Of a DNA stretch of 64,000 bases, positions 20,084-28,608 are shown piece after piece. Numbering within the stretch: position 1 is the stretch's first letter; the number at the start of each line of letters is the position of its first letter. The stretch lies in NCBI GenBank assembly GCA_025267735.1, contig CM046303.1, positions 42,483,380 through 42,547,379 of the forward strand, written 5' to 3'. The DNA is from Mactra quadrangularis. Its lineage: Eukaryota; Mollusca; Bivalvia; Venerida; Mactridae. The notes beneath the pieces are model-generated. The model did not search any database. It had not been told where the DNA came from and saw only the letters and a program-made list of their open reading frames with translations. The position numbers were made by a program, and so were the translations under genes.

Positions 20084-20388
20084 GCTAGCTCAGTTGGTAG
20101 TATACTGAACGATGGGTCGTGGGTTCAGTTCTTAGACAGAGCATACTTTCGTGGAGCTTGAGCATGAAATAAATTCTATGGCCATTCTTCCTCCTACCAA
20201 TGATTCTTAATTATGTAGGCCAGTTGTCAGTCATTGACAAAAGTATGCGCTTAGTAGTTTTTTACAAAAGCTGAATGCAGAGATTAAGCCTTTCCATGAA
20301 TAGTGAGTAGGTTGACCGACCGCAGTTATTATGTGGCATATATGACCTATACAATGTGTTGCTACGGCATTAAATCCGACAAAAAAGT
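20084..20388 (+). mobile_element. tRNA-derived SINE
   Basis: The head carries a tRNA-like A box (TAGCTCAGTTGGTAG, about 20091) and B box (GGGTTCAGTTC, about 20131). The body has CTTCCTCCTACCA, GTTGTCAGTCA and GTGAGTAGGTTGACCGACC. The tail ends ATATGACCTATACAATGTGTTG..CGGCATTAAATCCGAC, resembling the 3' end of the LINE in this window. Transcribed by RNA polymerase III and presumably moved by a LINE enzyme (family knowledge). Confidence 0.65.
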
Positions 20389-20745
20389 AACAATTTTACA
20401 CAATATAATTGATTCAATCAATAATTTTTGACCAATCATTAATAGCTTTTTGTCGTAACAGTATATGTCATTTGACATGATCCGTTCAATTCGACAGCTA
20501 GTGGATTGTATATATACAGCAATCATGTAATGCAAAATAGCCTGTTTTTATAGATAAAAATACAACAAACAGCTGTTCCATTGTTTGTGTGTGGTATGTG
20601 TGTGAATGTAAGTCCACAAAAATATTTTCATTTACATTTAGCAATGTATTACATTTTGGGTACATTCAAAGATGGCTGTAACTGCAGTGATGAGCTGCTA
20701 CAGATTCAAAAGAAAAAGATGGAGAACAATAGGGCCGTACGAGAT
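20389..20745. other. Flank of the Polinton insertion
   Basis: No gene recognised. The CATTTG target duplication occupies 20746-20751. Confidence 0.4.
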
Positions 20746-20751
20746 CATTTG
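20746..20751 (+). repeat. Polinton target-site duplication, left copy
   Basis: CATTTG immediately before the AGTAGTG terminus; repeated exactly at 38059-38064. Confidence 0.9.
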
Positions 20752-20838
20752 AGTAGTGTAAAAACGGGAATTTCGCGGCCATCTTGCGCCGTCGGCGCAA
20801 TATAGATATAGAAGGTCGCGGCCATCTTGCGCCGTCGG
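20752..20838 (+). repeat. Polinton terminal inverted repeat, left
   Basis: 87 bp, perfectly inverted at 37972-38058. Internally it holds one and a half copies of a 43-bp unit built on TCGCGGCCATCTTGCGCCGTC. The embedded GCCATCTTGCGC is close to a YY1-type AAGATGGCGGC motif, which could act as a promoter or origin element (inference). Confidence 0.95.
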
Positions 20839-21113
20839 TGTAATATAGACAAAGAAGGATTGCTGCAGTAGAGTGGTAATAGATTATAAATAGGGTGTAT
20901 TCATCTCAAGTTTCGTGCCCATTATCTTTAACACAAAGGATCGGTGAACTGTAAGATTGTTTGCCAATGAAAACGTTCGACTGTATTCATTTCTTTCATA
21001 GTTGGATATTATCCATGGACAATAGGATAATGACCTCAATTAATTTTTGAATAGAGTGAAATTGTTTGTCAATGTTCGATTGTATTCTTTTCATATATTG
21101 TTGATGATTATCA

Positions 21114-21557
21114 ATGGACAACATGTCACATGCGAGTGTTAATGCTAGTTATGAAGTTAATACGTTGTTTTCAAATCAAATAGTGGAGAACGATAAAAAT
21201 AAACTTTTGAATATACATACAATCAAATCGTGTGGACTTGTTTTGATGATCATAATCGTCTGTGTGGTCCCAGGACTGGTGATAATAACAAATACACCAA
21301 ATCAACAACAGGGATATATCCACACAAATGATATCAATCTCAATCAAACAGCCTGTGATTATATAAAACAATTTAACCTGTTGGAAAATATTTATCTCAC
21401 GGTCTGTAACCGCGATAACTTTGTTATTCTTGATATAAGACGTTTTTTCAATCGAACAGCTTCTATCCAAGGAATTGGATTAAATATCCACCAATGGTTC
21501 AAACTAAAAACGTTACTTAATCTGATTGATGTGGCTATTTCACAATCTTTGCATTGA
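21114..21557 (+). CDS. Membrane-anchored protein with PC4-like domain
   Basis: 147 residues. Residues about 42-60 form one hydrophobic transmembrane helix (LVLMIIIVCVVPGLVII). The C-terminal 60 residues read like the transcriptional-coactivator PC4/p15 fold: VILDIRRFF, then GIGLNIHQWFKLK and LIDVAI, matching the family's DIR..., G(I)xLxxxQW..LK and ID-A signature. PC4 proteins bind single-stranded DNA and help transcription or replication. A PC4 domain behind a membrane helix is unusual; anchoring the replicating genome or packaging could be its role, but that is speculation. First gene after the left TIR. Domain call made by eye. Confidence 0.6.
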   Translation: MDNMSHASVNASYEVNTLFSNQIVENDKNKLLNIHTIKSCGLVLMIIIVCVVPGLVIITNTPNQQQGYIHTNDINLNQTACDYIKQFNLLENIYLTVCNRDNFVILDIRRFFNRTASIQGIGLNIHQWFKLKTLLNLIDVAISQSLH

Positions 21558-21745
21558 CGCATTCAGACTAAATTGATTTTCAAATACTGACGCAGATAGC
21601 AGGTTCGAATGTGGTTACATCAATTAAGCAGTGTTTCAAAGCCGACCTAGCATATTTGTTCTGTACTGGTTTATAAGACCATTTTGTTTACTACATTTCG
21701 ATGACTTGAATCCAATGAGCTGTCAGTCTTGTTTCTGATTCCAAG

Positions 21746-22021
21746 ATGGCACAAGCCCAGTTAACGTTCACAGAGAATACGTTACAATATTTCAAGGAGA
21801 GTGGTTTTCAAGACGTCACATGGTCTCCAGTGCGTCAAGAAATAGTTTGCTCTTTATCTGACAACTCCGTCATAATATTGAAAAAGAGTCGACACCAAAT
21901 CAAAATCAGGTTATGCATTGGAAAAAACAAGACAGTTTTATCACCAGAAATATTATTAGCATTATGTGATTTAAAGGAAAGTATTCAACTGTTGTCTTCA
22001 TTTTTACAAGGACAGTCATAA
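21746..22021 (+). CDS. Small accessory protein, possibly PC4-like
   Basis: 91 residues, no signal peptide or membrane helix. The C-terminal half (HQIKIRLCIGKNKTVLSPEI followed by LLALCDLKESI) has a strand-then-helix rhythm reminiscent of the PC4 fold, but no decisive signature. Its TAA overlaps the ATG of the BIR gene by one base (TAATG at 22019-22023), suggesting co-expression. Function unknown. Confidence 0.5.
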   Translation: MAQAQLTFTENTLQYFKESGFQDVTWSPVRQEIVCSLSDNSVIILKKSRHQIKIRLCIGKNKTVLSPEILLALCDLKESIQLLSSFLQGQS

Positions 22022-22368
22022 TGGATTGTACAGGTTTGGGTATAGAGTTCAAATCACCAGAACTTAAATTTTATGATAATAGACTTAAAACGTTCGAATC
22101 CTGGTCTCAACAAATCCAACCTAATAAATATCAACTGGCATCTGCTGGATTTTATTATACGGGTAGGGGAGATATTGTTCAATGTTTTTCCTGTGCTATT
22201 AGACTCAATCAATGGAAAAAGACAGACGATCCAATGAAAGAACACGATATACATTCAAAAAGTTGTTTATTTTTAAAAATGATTGGACATTCAAATTCAA
22301 ATGTTTCTCTTCTAGATGAGGATTTGAGGTGGGATCCATGGCAGAGCACATCAGTTCTTTGGCGGTAA
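22021..22368 (+). CDS. Single-BIR, IAP-like protein
   Basis: 115 residues. Residues about 20-85 form a baculovirus-IAP repeat: R21, W28, LASAGFYYTG (39-48), then C55-x2-C58-x16-H75-x6-C82, the exact zinc signature of BIR domains, with W65 and DDP between. BIR domains of the IAP family bind caspases or IAP antagonists and block apoptosis. No RING follows, so it is a survivin-length or viral-type minimal BIR protein. It sits in the accessory block between the TIR and the integrase and is joined to the gene before it by TAATG. Captured host or viral IAP genes are known in large DNA viruses and reported in some adintovirus-like elements. Intact frame. The anti-apoptotic role is inferred. Confidence 0.85.
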   Translation: MDCTGLGIEFKSPELKFYDNRLKTFESWSQQIQPNKYQLASAGFYYTGRGDIVQCFSCAIRLNQWKKTDDPMKEHDIHSKSCLFLKMIGHSNSNVSLLDEDLRWDPWQSTSVLWR

Positions 22369-22503
22369 AACAAACTGAAAATAGATATATGAAATAACTG
22401 TTATTTTTGAAAATTGGCGGTTAAAATAGTTTAAAAGAACGTTTTAGTACAAACATTTACTCATTCTTTCTTGAACCAGCAAAGTGAACACATCAACTAA
22501 ACG

Positions 22504-23070
22504 ATGGCTCATTCAAGTCAATTGTCTCTGGATTTTTTTGAGGATGAACGTTGTGAATCAATGGAAACAAACTTTGATGGTATAGAATGTAAGACGAAGA
22601 AAGCGATTGTTGATGAAATAGAATTTTCATCTCCTCCTATAGATCATTCAACAACTCCATCTACTAGTGTTATGTTGATGAATTCCTATTTTGACTTTTT
22701 GTATGCAAAAGCTCTATGCGAAGTTAAAGATATGGCAGTGAGAAAGTACTGCTACGGATGTCAAATTAATCATCCTTCACAAAAAGAACACCATTGTTTA
22801 ATGGAGACCACTGACGATGAGGAATATGAGATTGACTTTTACTTTGATGAAATGTTAAAAGAAGTGACAGAAAAAGACATTATACGTTCTTGGGAAGAGG
22901 TGATGGAGATATCAAACATTTCACCCGAAGTCATCAACCTACATAAACAAGTGATTGAGAGCAAAGACTTTCTTGATATTATGAAGACTAAGCAATGGAA
23001 AAACAAGATGAAAAGAATGGTTTTAACTATTAACCGAATCGAAGATCGAATGTTTCGTACTTCCTTTTGA
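22504..23070 (+). CDS. Zinc-motif accessory protein of Polinton type, function unknown
   Basis: 188 residues, acidic N-terminal half. Residues 83-98 carry C83-x2-C86-x3-H90-PSQ-...H96-H97-C98 (KYCYGCQINHPSQ, then HHCLM), a compact Cys/His cluster likely to bind zinc. I recall similar yGC..xHPSQ..HxCL proteins from other invertebrate Mavericks; this is from memory. The C-terminal half is predicted helical and ends basic. Located between the BIR gene and the integrase. No known enzyme domain; a regulatory or host-interaction role is possible. Confidence 0.65.
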   Translation: MAHSSQLSLDFFEDERCESMETNFDGIECKTKKAIVDEIEFSSPPIDHSTTPSTSVMLMNSYFDFLYAKALCEVKDMAVRKYCYGCQINHPSQKEHHCLMETTDDEEYEIDFYFDEMLKEVTEKDIIRSWEEVMEISNISPEVINLHKQVIESKDFLDIMKTKQWKNKMKRMVLTINRIEDRMFRTSF

Positions 23071-23383
23071 ATGATAATGCATAGTTATAATGTTAGTTAA
23101 ATAGTAAGACAAAACTGATTTAAAAGTGATCTTCAGTTAGAAACTTCAAAAAACAATTACAAATTGATTTTGCAGTGTGTTTGTCATATTGTATATGTCT
23201 TGAAATTATAATTCAAGAAACATAGTTAATAATTCTTGTATTAAAATATATATATATAATCAATGAGTCTTTGAGTTTTTGCTTTCTCGTTATTCTTTTG
23301 TGTATTTAATGAAAAATTTATGAATGTATGGTTCTTCTGCGTTTGTCTATTTAAAATAGAGTAAAAAGAAATTTATTTCAATC
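23071..23383. promoter_or_regulatory. Intergenic, putative integrase promoter
   Basis: AT-rich 313-bp gap with a (TA)n run near 23250. GTCTATTTAAAATAGAG at 23345-23361 is a TATA-like sequence about 25-40 bp before the integrase ATG at 23384. Inference only. Confidence 0.3.
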
Positions 23384-24484
23384 ATGGACAAGACACAAAA
23401 GGAGTATATTCTCTCCAACTATTACTTTGATGTAAAAAATCCTGGAAGTTATTTAGGACCTACGAAGTTGTTGAAACTAGTATCTAAAAAATATCCTGGA
23501 AATTTTAGTTTGAGTTTTATTAAAAAATGGTTGAACAATCAAGACGCTTATGCAATACAAAAACAAGTAAGACATAGATATAATACTCCAAATGTACAAG
23601 TAGCAGGTTTAAACGATCAAGCTGATATGGATTTGATGTCTGTTGAAAATATTTCAAAATATAATGATGGAATTAAATACTTATTAGTTGTAATAGATAT
23701 TTTCTCTCGTTTTCTATTAGTGCAGCCACTTTTGAATAAAAAGACGCAAACTGTTTTATCAGCTGTAAAAAAAATTCTGCGATATCGTAAATTTAATAAA
23801 ATACGAACTGACAAGGGTTCAGAATTTACAAATAAAGACATAAAAAAATTCATTAAAAATGAAGACATCTACTTATTTAACACACATAGCAACAATAAAG
23901 CGAACTATGCAGAACGGGTTATACGTACATTACGAAGTATGATTTTTAGAATGTTGAGACATAATCGTACTTACAGATATATTAACGACTTACAAAAATT
24001 AGTGAAAAGTTACAATGACTCCCCCCATACAGGTTTGAATGGTTTGACTCCTAGTGAAATAACAAAAAAGAATGAAACTAAAGTTTGGTCTGAAATGTAT
24101 CTAAAACCAAAGAAGTTTCCAAAAACACCACCACATTACAAATTCAAAGTAGGTAGTTATGTTCGATTGAGTTATACAAAACACCCTTTCAGAAGAGCAT
24201 ATCAACAACAATACACAACAGAAATATTTGAAATCAAAAGTAGAATTTTTAAGCAAGGTATTCCTTTATACAAAGTTGTTGATCTTAACGGTGAGTCTAT
24301 AACAGGTTACATAAAAGAACAAGAAATGATACCTGTGGATAAAAATGTAGAAAGTCTATGGTATGTTGAAAAAATATTAAAAAGGAGAAAAGTTAAGGGA
24401 AAATTACAGTATTTTATAAGATGGGACGGTTTTCCTAAATCATTTGATAGCTGGATTGATGCTGATCAAGTTAATAAAAAATAA
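23384..24484 (+). CDS. Retroviral-type integrase with C-terminal chromodomain
   Basis: 366 residues. The catalytic core has D81 (QADMDL), D143 (RTDKGSEF) and E177 (NYAERVIRTLRS), the DDE triad of retroviral/Polinton integrases. The helix-turn-helix-like N-terminus lacks a clear HHCC finger. Residues about 320-363 form a chromodomain (WYVEKILKRRKVKGKLQYFI, then WDGF and SWIDADQV), which reads histone marks and can steer integration. Polinton integrases process the TIR ends and join them, giving 6-bp duplications as seen here. Fully open frame. The TAA is one base before the penton ATG at 24486. Confidence 0.95.
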   Translation: MDKTQKEYILSNYYFDVKNPGSYLGPTKLLKLVSKKYPGNFSLSFIKKWLNNQDAYAIQKQVRHRYNTPNVQVAGLNDQADMDLMSVENISKYNDGIKYLLVVIDIFSRFLLVQPLLNKKTQTVLSAVKKILRYRKFNKIRTDKGSEFTNKDIKKFIKNEDIYLFNTHSNNKANYAERVIRTLRSMIFRMLRHNRTYRYINDLQKLVKSYNDSPHTGLNGLTPSEITKKNETKVWSEMYLKPKKFPKTPPHYKFKVGSYVRLSYTKHPFRRAYQQQYTTEIFEIKSRIFKQGIPLYKVVDLNGESITGYIKEQEMIPVDKNVESLWYVEKILKRRKVKGKLQYFIRWDGFPKSFDSWIDADQVNKK

Positions 24485-24485
24485 C

Positions 24486-24938
24486 ATGGAGCGTTATGTC
24501 TATATCAGAGATGATGAAAGTAATCTTTATTTTATTGAAAATAAACCTTATCATTTTAAAGTGCAATTAAAATTCCCATTAAATTTTGATGGTTTTTGGA
24601 AGGTAGCTCTATGTGAAATTCACTTTAAGAGAGATACTAAAATTCGGAAAATAAATGTAGACGATATTGTGTTCATCTATTCAAATATATGCAAGGAAAG
24701 TATTGTAAACGGTGGAGAATATTCACTTTTAAGGAGAGTATGCAGTAAGTCTAAAACAGAATGGGATAACATTTTTGATACACCATTTTATTTACCATTA
24801 ACAAAAAATGAATTTCAAGAATTAGAGTTTGTTATAAAAACGACAAACGGTGAACTAGCTTCATTTATAAATTCGCCGGTGTATATCACACTTCACTTTA
24901 AACGCTACCCTTTTTACTCTAGCTATGAATCGATCTAA
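24486..24938 (+). CDS. Penton-like minor capsid protein
   Basis: 150 residues from the ATG at 24486; a longer frame upstream only overlaps the integrase end. The features match Polinton/adintovirus single-jelly-roll minor capsid (vertex) proteins: FPLNFDGFWKVALCEIHF near the start, alternating beta-strand pattern, and a C-terminal ELASFI...VYITLHFKRYPF. It should occupy the five-fold vertices beside the hexon. Position directly before the basic protein and hexon genes fits the usual morphogenesis cluster. It overlaps the next gene by 14 bp. No break seen. Confidence 0.7.
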   Translation: MERYVYIRDDESNLYFIENKPYHFKVQLKFPLNFDGFWKVALCEIHFKRDTKIRKINVDDIVFIYSNICKESIVNGGEYSLLRRVCSKSKTEWDNIFDTPFYLPLTKNEFQELEFVIKTTNGELASFINSPVYITLHFKRYPFYSSYESI

Positions 24939-25371
24939 TTTATATGTGCCGGATCCACAAAAATTTATTCAATATTTTAGAGATAAAAGTAAATCTCAAC
25001 TCGGCGGAGGATTTTACGCACCTAGAACTGATGACAGCAATGACAATGTTTCAATAAAGGCTGTATCCCCAGTAGAACAAACTGTAAACCAAGCTAAAAG
25101 TGAGTTGAAACGAGAGGATATAAATTCTTCAGAAATTTTGTCATTACTTCATAATCTGTCTAGACAGACATCTAAAAGGAAGTCTCCTAAAAGAAATAAA
25201 TAAAAAAATAATAAGAAAGGACAAAATAAAAAAGGAGGAAATACAAAAGAACAAAAAACTGTTCAAAAAGGAGGGAATAAAAAGGGACTAAAAGGAGGGA
25301 ATAGAAAGAGACAAAAAAGTGTTAAAAAGGAACAAAACAGAGATTTACTAAAACAGTTTTTTAAAAAGTAA
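24925..25371 (+). pseudogene. Basic virion/core-like protein gene with in-frame stop
   Basis: ATG at 24925 opens 92 residues (MNRSNLYVPDPQKFIQYFRD..., a short LGGGFYAP segment, then a basic tail) to a TAA at 25201-25203. The same frame then continues open for 55 strongly Lys/Gly/Asn-rich codons to a TAA at 25369. The composition of the second part continues that of the first, so the first stop looks like a nonsense mutation in a longer, DNA-condensing core-type protein. The 92-residue product could still be functional. Small proteins with a V/PDP..F..Y start are common between penton and hexon in Mavericks (memory, uncertain). Confidence 0.6.
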
Positions 25372-25379
25372 AAAAAATC

Positions 25380-26696
25380 ATGTCATATTTCAGTAAAGAT
25401 GGTTTTGCTGAGGGTATACCCCAAAAATTAGCTTTATTTGATTTACCACCAACACAAGTGGCTGTGAATGATATTTATTATCAAGAAATTCGTCCATTAT
25501 CACAAGTGGCAGATGATACACCAATCGAATTTCAGATAAGTGGACAAAATTCAATGGACTATCTTGATCTAAAAGGGACACAAATATACGTAAAGCTAAA
25601 AGTGACAAATCCTGATGGTAGTGACATTACTAGCAAAAAGGTGGGGCCTGTAAATTTATTTTAACAAGCACTGTTTTCAGCTACAGAAGTGACGTTACAA
25701 AACAAAGCTGTAATAACATGTAATTATAATCCATATAATGCTATGATACAGACGCTATTAAATTATGGTTCCGAAGCTTCATCATCTCAGTTATTATCAC
25801 AACTATTCATCAAAGATGATAACGATCATCCTGAGGATCCAGATGCCGAAGGAGGTAATAATGGGTTGTTTCTACGAGCTACATATATAAACGATTCTAA
25901 AACGCTCGACCTACAGGGACCAGTCTATCACAGCTTATTTACTACTAAGAGGTACTTGTTAAATCAGGTTGATGTAAAACTAAAACTCTATCGCAATTCT
26001 TCGGCATTTTGTCTCTGTTCAGGAGATACAACACCTAACTATAAAATAGAAATCTTGGATATATACTTACTAGCGAAGAAACTCAAAGTGAATCCAGCTT
26101 TAATCATCGCTCATTCAGAGTTGTTAAAGGACAGCACTGCCAAGTATCCATTTAATCGTGTAGAGTGCAGATCTCAAAGCATAGCCACTGGAAATACAGT
26201 ATATATGTGGGATAATATCTTTCAAGGACAAAAACCTAACAGAGTGGTTGTAGGATTTGTAAAGTCAAAAGCTTTATCTGGTGATTATAAGTTAAATCCA
26301 TTTCATTTTGAAAACTGTAATATTCAAAGCATATGTTTATATGCTGATGGGGTTCCAGTAGGAGGAAATCCAATAAAACTAAATTTCAATAAATCAGAAG
26401 GACAAACGTTTATGAGAGCTTTCACCAATTTGTTCACAACAAACGGTATTTGGGGTGCAAATAATGAACTAAATATCAACAGGGAAGACTTTGTCAACAC
26501 TTCCACCCTATTTGCCTTTCAATTAGATCCATATTTTCCAGATGATATTAATTTTTTGTCTTTGGTGAGAACAGGTCATGTGCGTTTAGATGTTCAATTT
26601 AAACAAGCTCTGACACAAACCATGAGCTGTATTGTGTATAGTGAATCCGCAGGCTTTTTCCAAATAAATAAAGAAAGAGATATTATTACAGAATGA
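25380..26696 (+). pseudogene. Hexon-like major capsid protein gene, one nonsense codon
   Basis: One frame from ATG 25380 to TGA 26694-26696, about 438 codons, typical for Polinton double-jelly-roll major capsid proteins. It is interrupted only by TAA at 25662-25664, after residue 94. The N-terminal part (MSYFSKDGFAEGIPQKL, PTQVAVNDIYYQEIRPLSQV, DLKGTQIYVKLKV) and the part after the stop ([36 protein letters not shown]) both fit the adintovirus hexon pattern. The protein would form the capsid shell. With the stop, only an N-terminal fragment or a late internal start is expected, so this copy should not build capsids by itself. The 3' end overlaps the protease ATG (ATGA). Confidence 0.85.
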
Positions 26697-27206
26697 ACAC
26701 ATCTCAACTGCGGTGTTGTATAGATTGTAGTCATGTTTTACATAAATACGTACTAGGTGTGTTTGCAACTAATCAACTACCAACAAATCTAAATTTTCCA
26801 TGTGGATTTATTGCAAATACAAGCCTCTATGATAAGAAAGGCTCACATTGGTGTGCATTTTTCTTTCCAAATTCAATCAATCTGGAATATTTTGATAGTT
26901 ACGGAAAATCTATAAGCTTTTTTAACTCTTATTTTCTTAGATATATTTCTGATTTTCCCAACTATTATCATAAATCGTAAACAATTACAAAGTTACAACA
27001 GTGACTTGTGTGGAATGTATTGCGTGTTTTTCTTATTACATAGACTAGATGGTTTTGCTTTTAATAATATTGTGAATATGTTTTCAAGTGATACAAAATG
27101 TAATGAAGAATTTGTATATAACTTTATTTCAAAACTGTTTATAAATTGTGTACAAAGTCGTTGTGTGTATAATCAAGTGTGTAAACCTTTAATAAAAAAG
27201 GATTGA
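26693..27206 (+). pseudogene. Adenain-like cysteine protease gene, frameshifted
   Basis: ATG 26693 overlaps the hexon stop. The first frame runs to a TAA at 26978 and has the catalytic His and Asp of the adenovirus-protease/Ulp1 clan: H52-W53 (KKGSHWCAFFF) and D68 (LEYFDSYG). The remaining signature, a Q...Y.S..CGMYC motif with the nucleophile Cys at about 27009, lies in the next frame, which runs to 27206. So a one-base indel near 26960-26978 separates the catalytic residues. The enzyme normally matures capsid and core proteins during assembly. The gene as it stands cannot give a complete active site without frameshifting. Confidence 0.85.
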
Positions 27207-27259
27207 AAAAGTAAAATTTTTGGTATTATTTATTATTTCAGTATTTGACTTCAATCACA

Positions 27260-27928
27260 ATGGATATTTTAATAAAATTTGAGTGTCCAGCTACATGTAT
27301 TGTAGCTGGAGCCAGTGGAAGTGGTAAAACTTCATTTATGTTTGAGCTTTTCAAAAATGTGCAATTTATGTTTAAGATAGTTCCAAAGAAAATCATTTAT
27401 TGCTATTCCTCGTATCAACCTCTTTATGATGAAATGAAAACAAATGTAAGGGGGGTAGAGTTTTTTGAAGGACTACCATCAAAGGAAGATATGGATATGT
27501 GGTCATTAGAGGAAGGATTCAAGATTTTAGTGATAGATGATTTAGCACAAAGGGCATCTGAAAATATTGAAATAATGAATTTGTTTACTATATACAGTCA
27601 TCACCATAATTTTTCCGTTTTTTTTCTTGTCCAGAACTTATTTTCTGGAGGAAAATATTTTCGTACTATAAGCTTAAATAGTCATTATTTCGTGCTGTTC
27701 AATAATCAGAGAGATCAACTACAGATTCAAACCTTAGCTAGACAGATGTTTCCAGGAGAAACTAAATATTTTATGCAGGCGTATAAAATGTCTACAAGAA
27801 TAAAGTATGGTTACTTACTTGTCGATATAAGTCCTCACTCAGACCCTCTATATAAACTTCGGACAGACATATTCCCAAATCAAACATTAGTTGTATATCG
27901 ACCTGTAAGTGAAAAATATGAGTCATAA
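27260..27928 (+). CDS. FtsK/HerA-type genome-packaging ATPase
   Basis: 222 residues from ATG 27260. Walker A is GASGSGKTS at residues 17-25, immediately N-terminal as in Polinton/A32-like packaging ATPases. Walker B ILVIDDL lies near residue 90 and a sensor-like FFLVQNLF near 125. This motor pumps DNA into preformed capsids. The frame is complete although hexon and protease in the same cluster are broken. Its end overlaps the next gene (ATG 27918) by 11 bp. Confidence 0.9.
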   Translation: MDILIKFECPATCIVAGASGSGKTSFMFELFKNVQFMFKIVPKKIIYCYSSYQPLYDEMKTNVRGVEFFEGLPSKEDMDMWSLEEGFKILVIDDLAQRASENIEIMNLFTIYSHHHNFSVFFLVQNLFSGGKYFRTISLNSHYFVLFNNQRDQLQIQTLARQMFPGETKYFMQAYKMSTRIKYGYLLVDISPHSDPLYKLRTDIFPNQTLVVYRPVSEKYES

Positions 27929-28232
27929 ACTAAATAAGGAGAAGTACTTTTTAAAATATTTGTTAAATGCTAATGAAAAACAGCAAAAAAGTTTGATTCA
28001 GCTCCTTAACAAGAGTCAAATGGATGTAATCATTGAAATCATTTACAATGTTTTAGCTGAAAATTTAACAATTTCTGACAAAGATAAAAAAGCATTACAA
28101 AGGTACAGAAAAGTCATAAATGCGTTTGTGTCAAAAGGATTATCCCGTGCTAAAAGGAAAAATCTATTGGTAAAATATTTTCGACAAGTCATTATATTAA
28201 TTAAACCTTGTGAAAAATGGCTCAAGAATTAG
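27918..28232 (+). CDS. Conserved Polinton small protein, unknown function
   Basis: 104 residues from ATG 27918. Helical and very basic: KQQKSLIQLLNKSQMDVIIE, then NLTISDKDKKALQRYRKVI and KGLSRAKRKNLLVKYFRQVI. The layout (a helical repeat with L/I-S then a basic R/K-L-L tail and a hydrophobic end) is that of a short protein often found beside the ATPase in invertebrate Mavericks. Placing it in that family is from memory. Likely structural or DNA-binding. Overlaps both neighbours. Confidence 0.65.
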   Translation: MSHKLNKEKYFLKYLLNANEKQQKSLIQLLNKSQMDVIIEIIYNVLAENLTISDKDKKALQRYRKVINAFVSKGLSRAKRKNLLVKYFRQVIILIKPCEKWLKN

Positions 28233-28525
28233 TGTTAGTACCGAGATCTAAATATGAACATTTGCTTTCAAAAACTAAAAATAATGAAAACGTTTATGAA
28301 AATGTTCAAGATCAATCTGAGAAAAACAATAAAAAAGATATTGAATCTACAAATCAACAAACAGGTGGAAAATTTAATAATACTACAGAAAACAATGAAT
28401 CTTCAAATCAACAAATATCTAATAAAAAGCTGTTTGTTAAACGTTCATTTAGTGATTTTGAAAAGACAATACCTATTGTTCAGAAAAAACAAAGAATATA
28501 TAAATGGATTGAATATAACGTTTAA
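28217..28525 (+). CDS. Small hydrophilic protein, probable virion component
   Basis: 102 residues. N-terminus AQELVLVPRSKYEHLLSK, an N/Q/E-rich flexible middle, and a conserved-looking C-terminus VKRSFSDFEKTIPI then KKQRIYKWIEYNV. Mavericks commonly have such a protein, with a P(R/K)xKYExLL start and a short aromatic-basic tail, just before PolB. Overlaps the previous gene by 16 bp. No catalytic motif. Confidence 0.6.
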   Translation: MAQELVLVPRSKYEHLLSKTKNNENVYENVQDQSEKNNKKDIESTNQQTGGKFNNTTENNESSNQQISNKKLFVKRSFSDFEKTIPIVQKKQRIYKWIEYNV

Positions 28526-28608
28526 GTTCTAGCGTTAAATTTGAAAACCATATGTCATTATATTTTAGCCTCGATTTTTGAATTGTTAACATAACAGTTT
28601 GTTTAGTT

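Noticed and set aside
20091..20150. Functional tRNA gene at the SINE head
   Set aside because: A and B boxes are present but the acceptor and anticodon arms do not pair; it is followed by SINE body and tail.
21171..21470. 99-codon minus-strand frame opposite the PC4-like gene
   Set aside because: Antisense shadow; no domain, and the plus-strand frame has a clear start, membrane helix and domain pattern.
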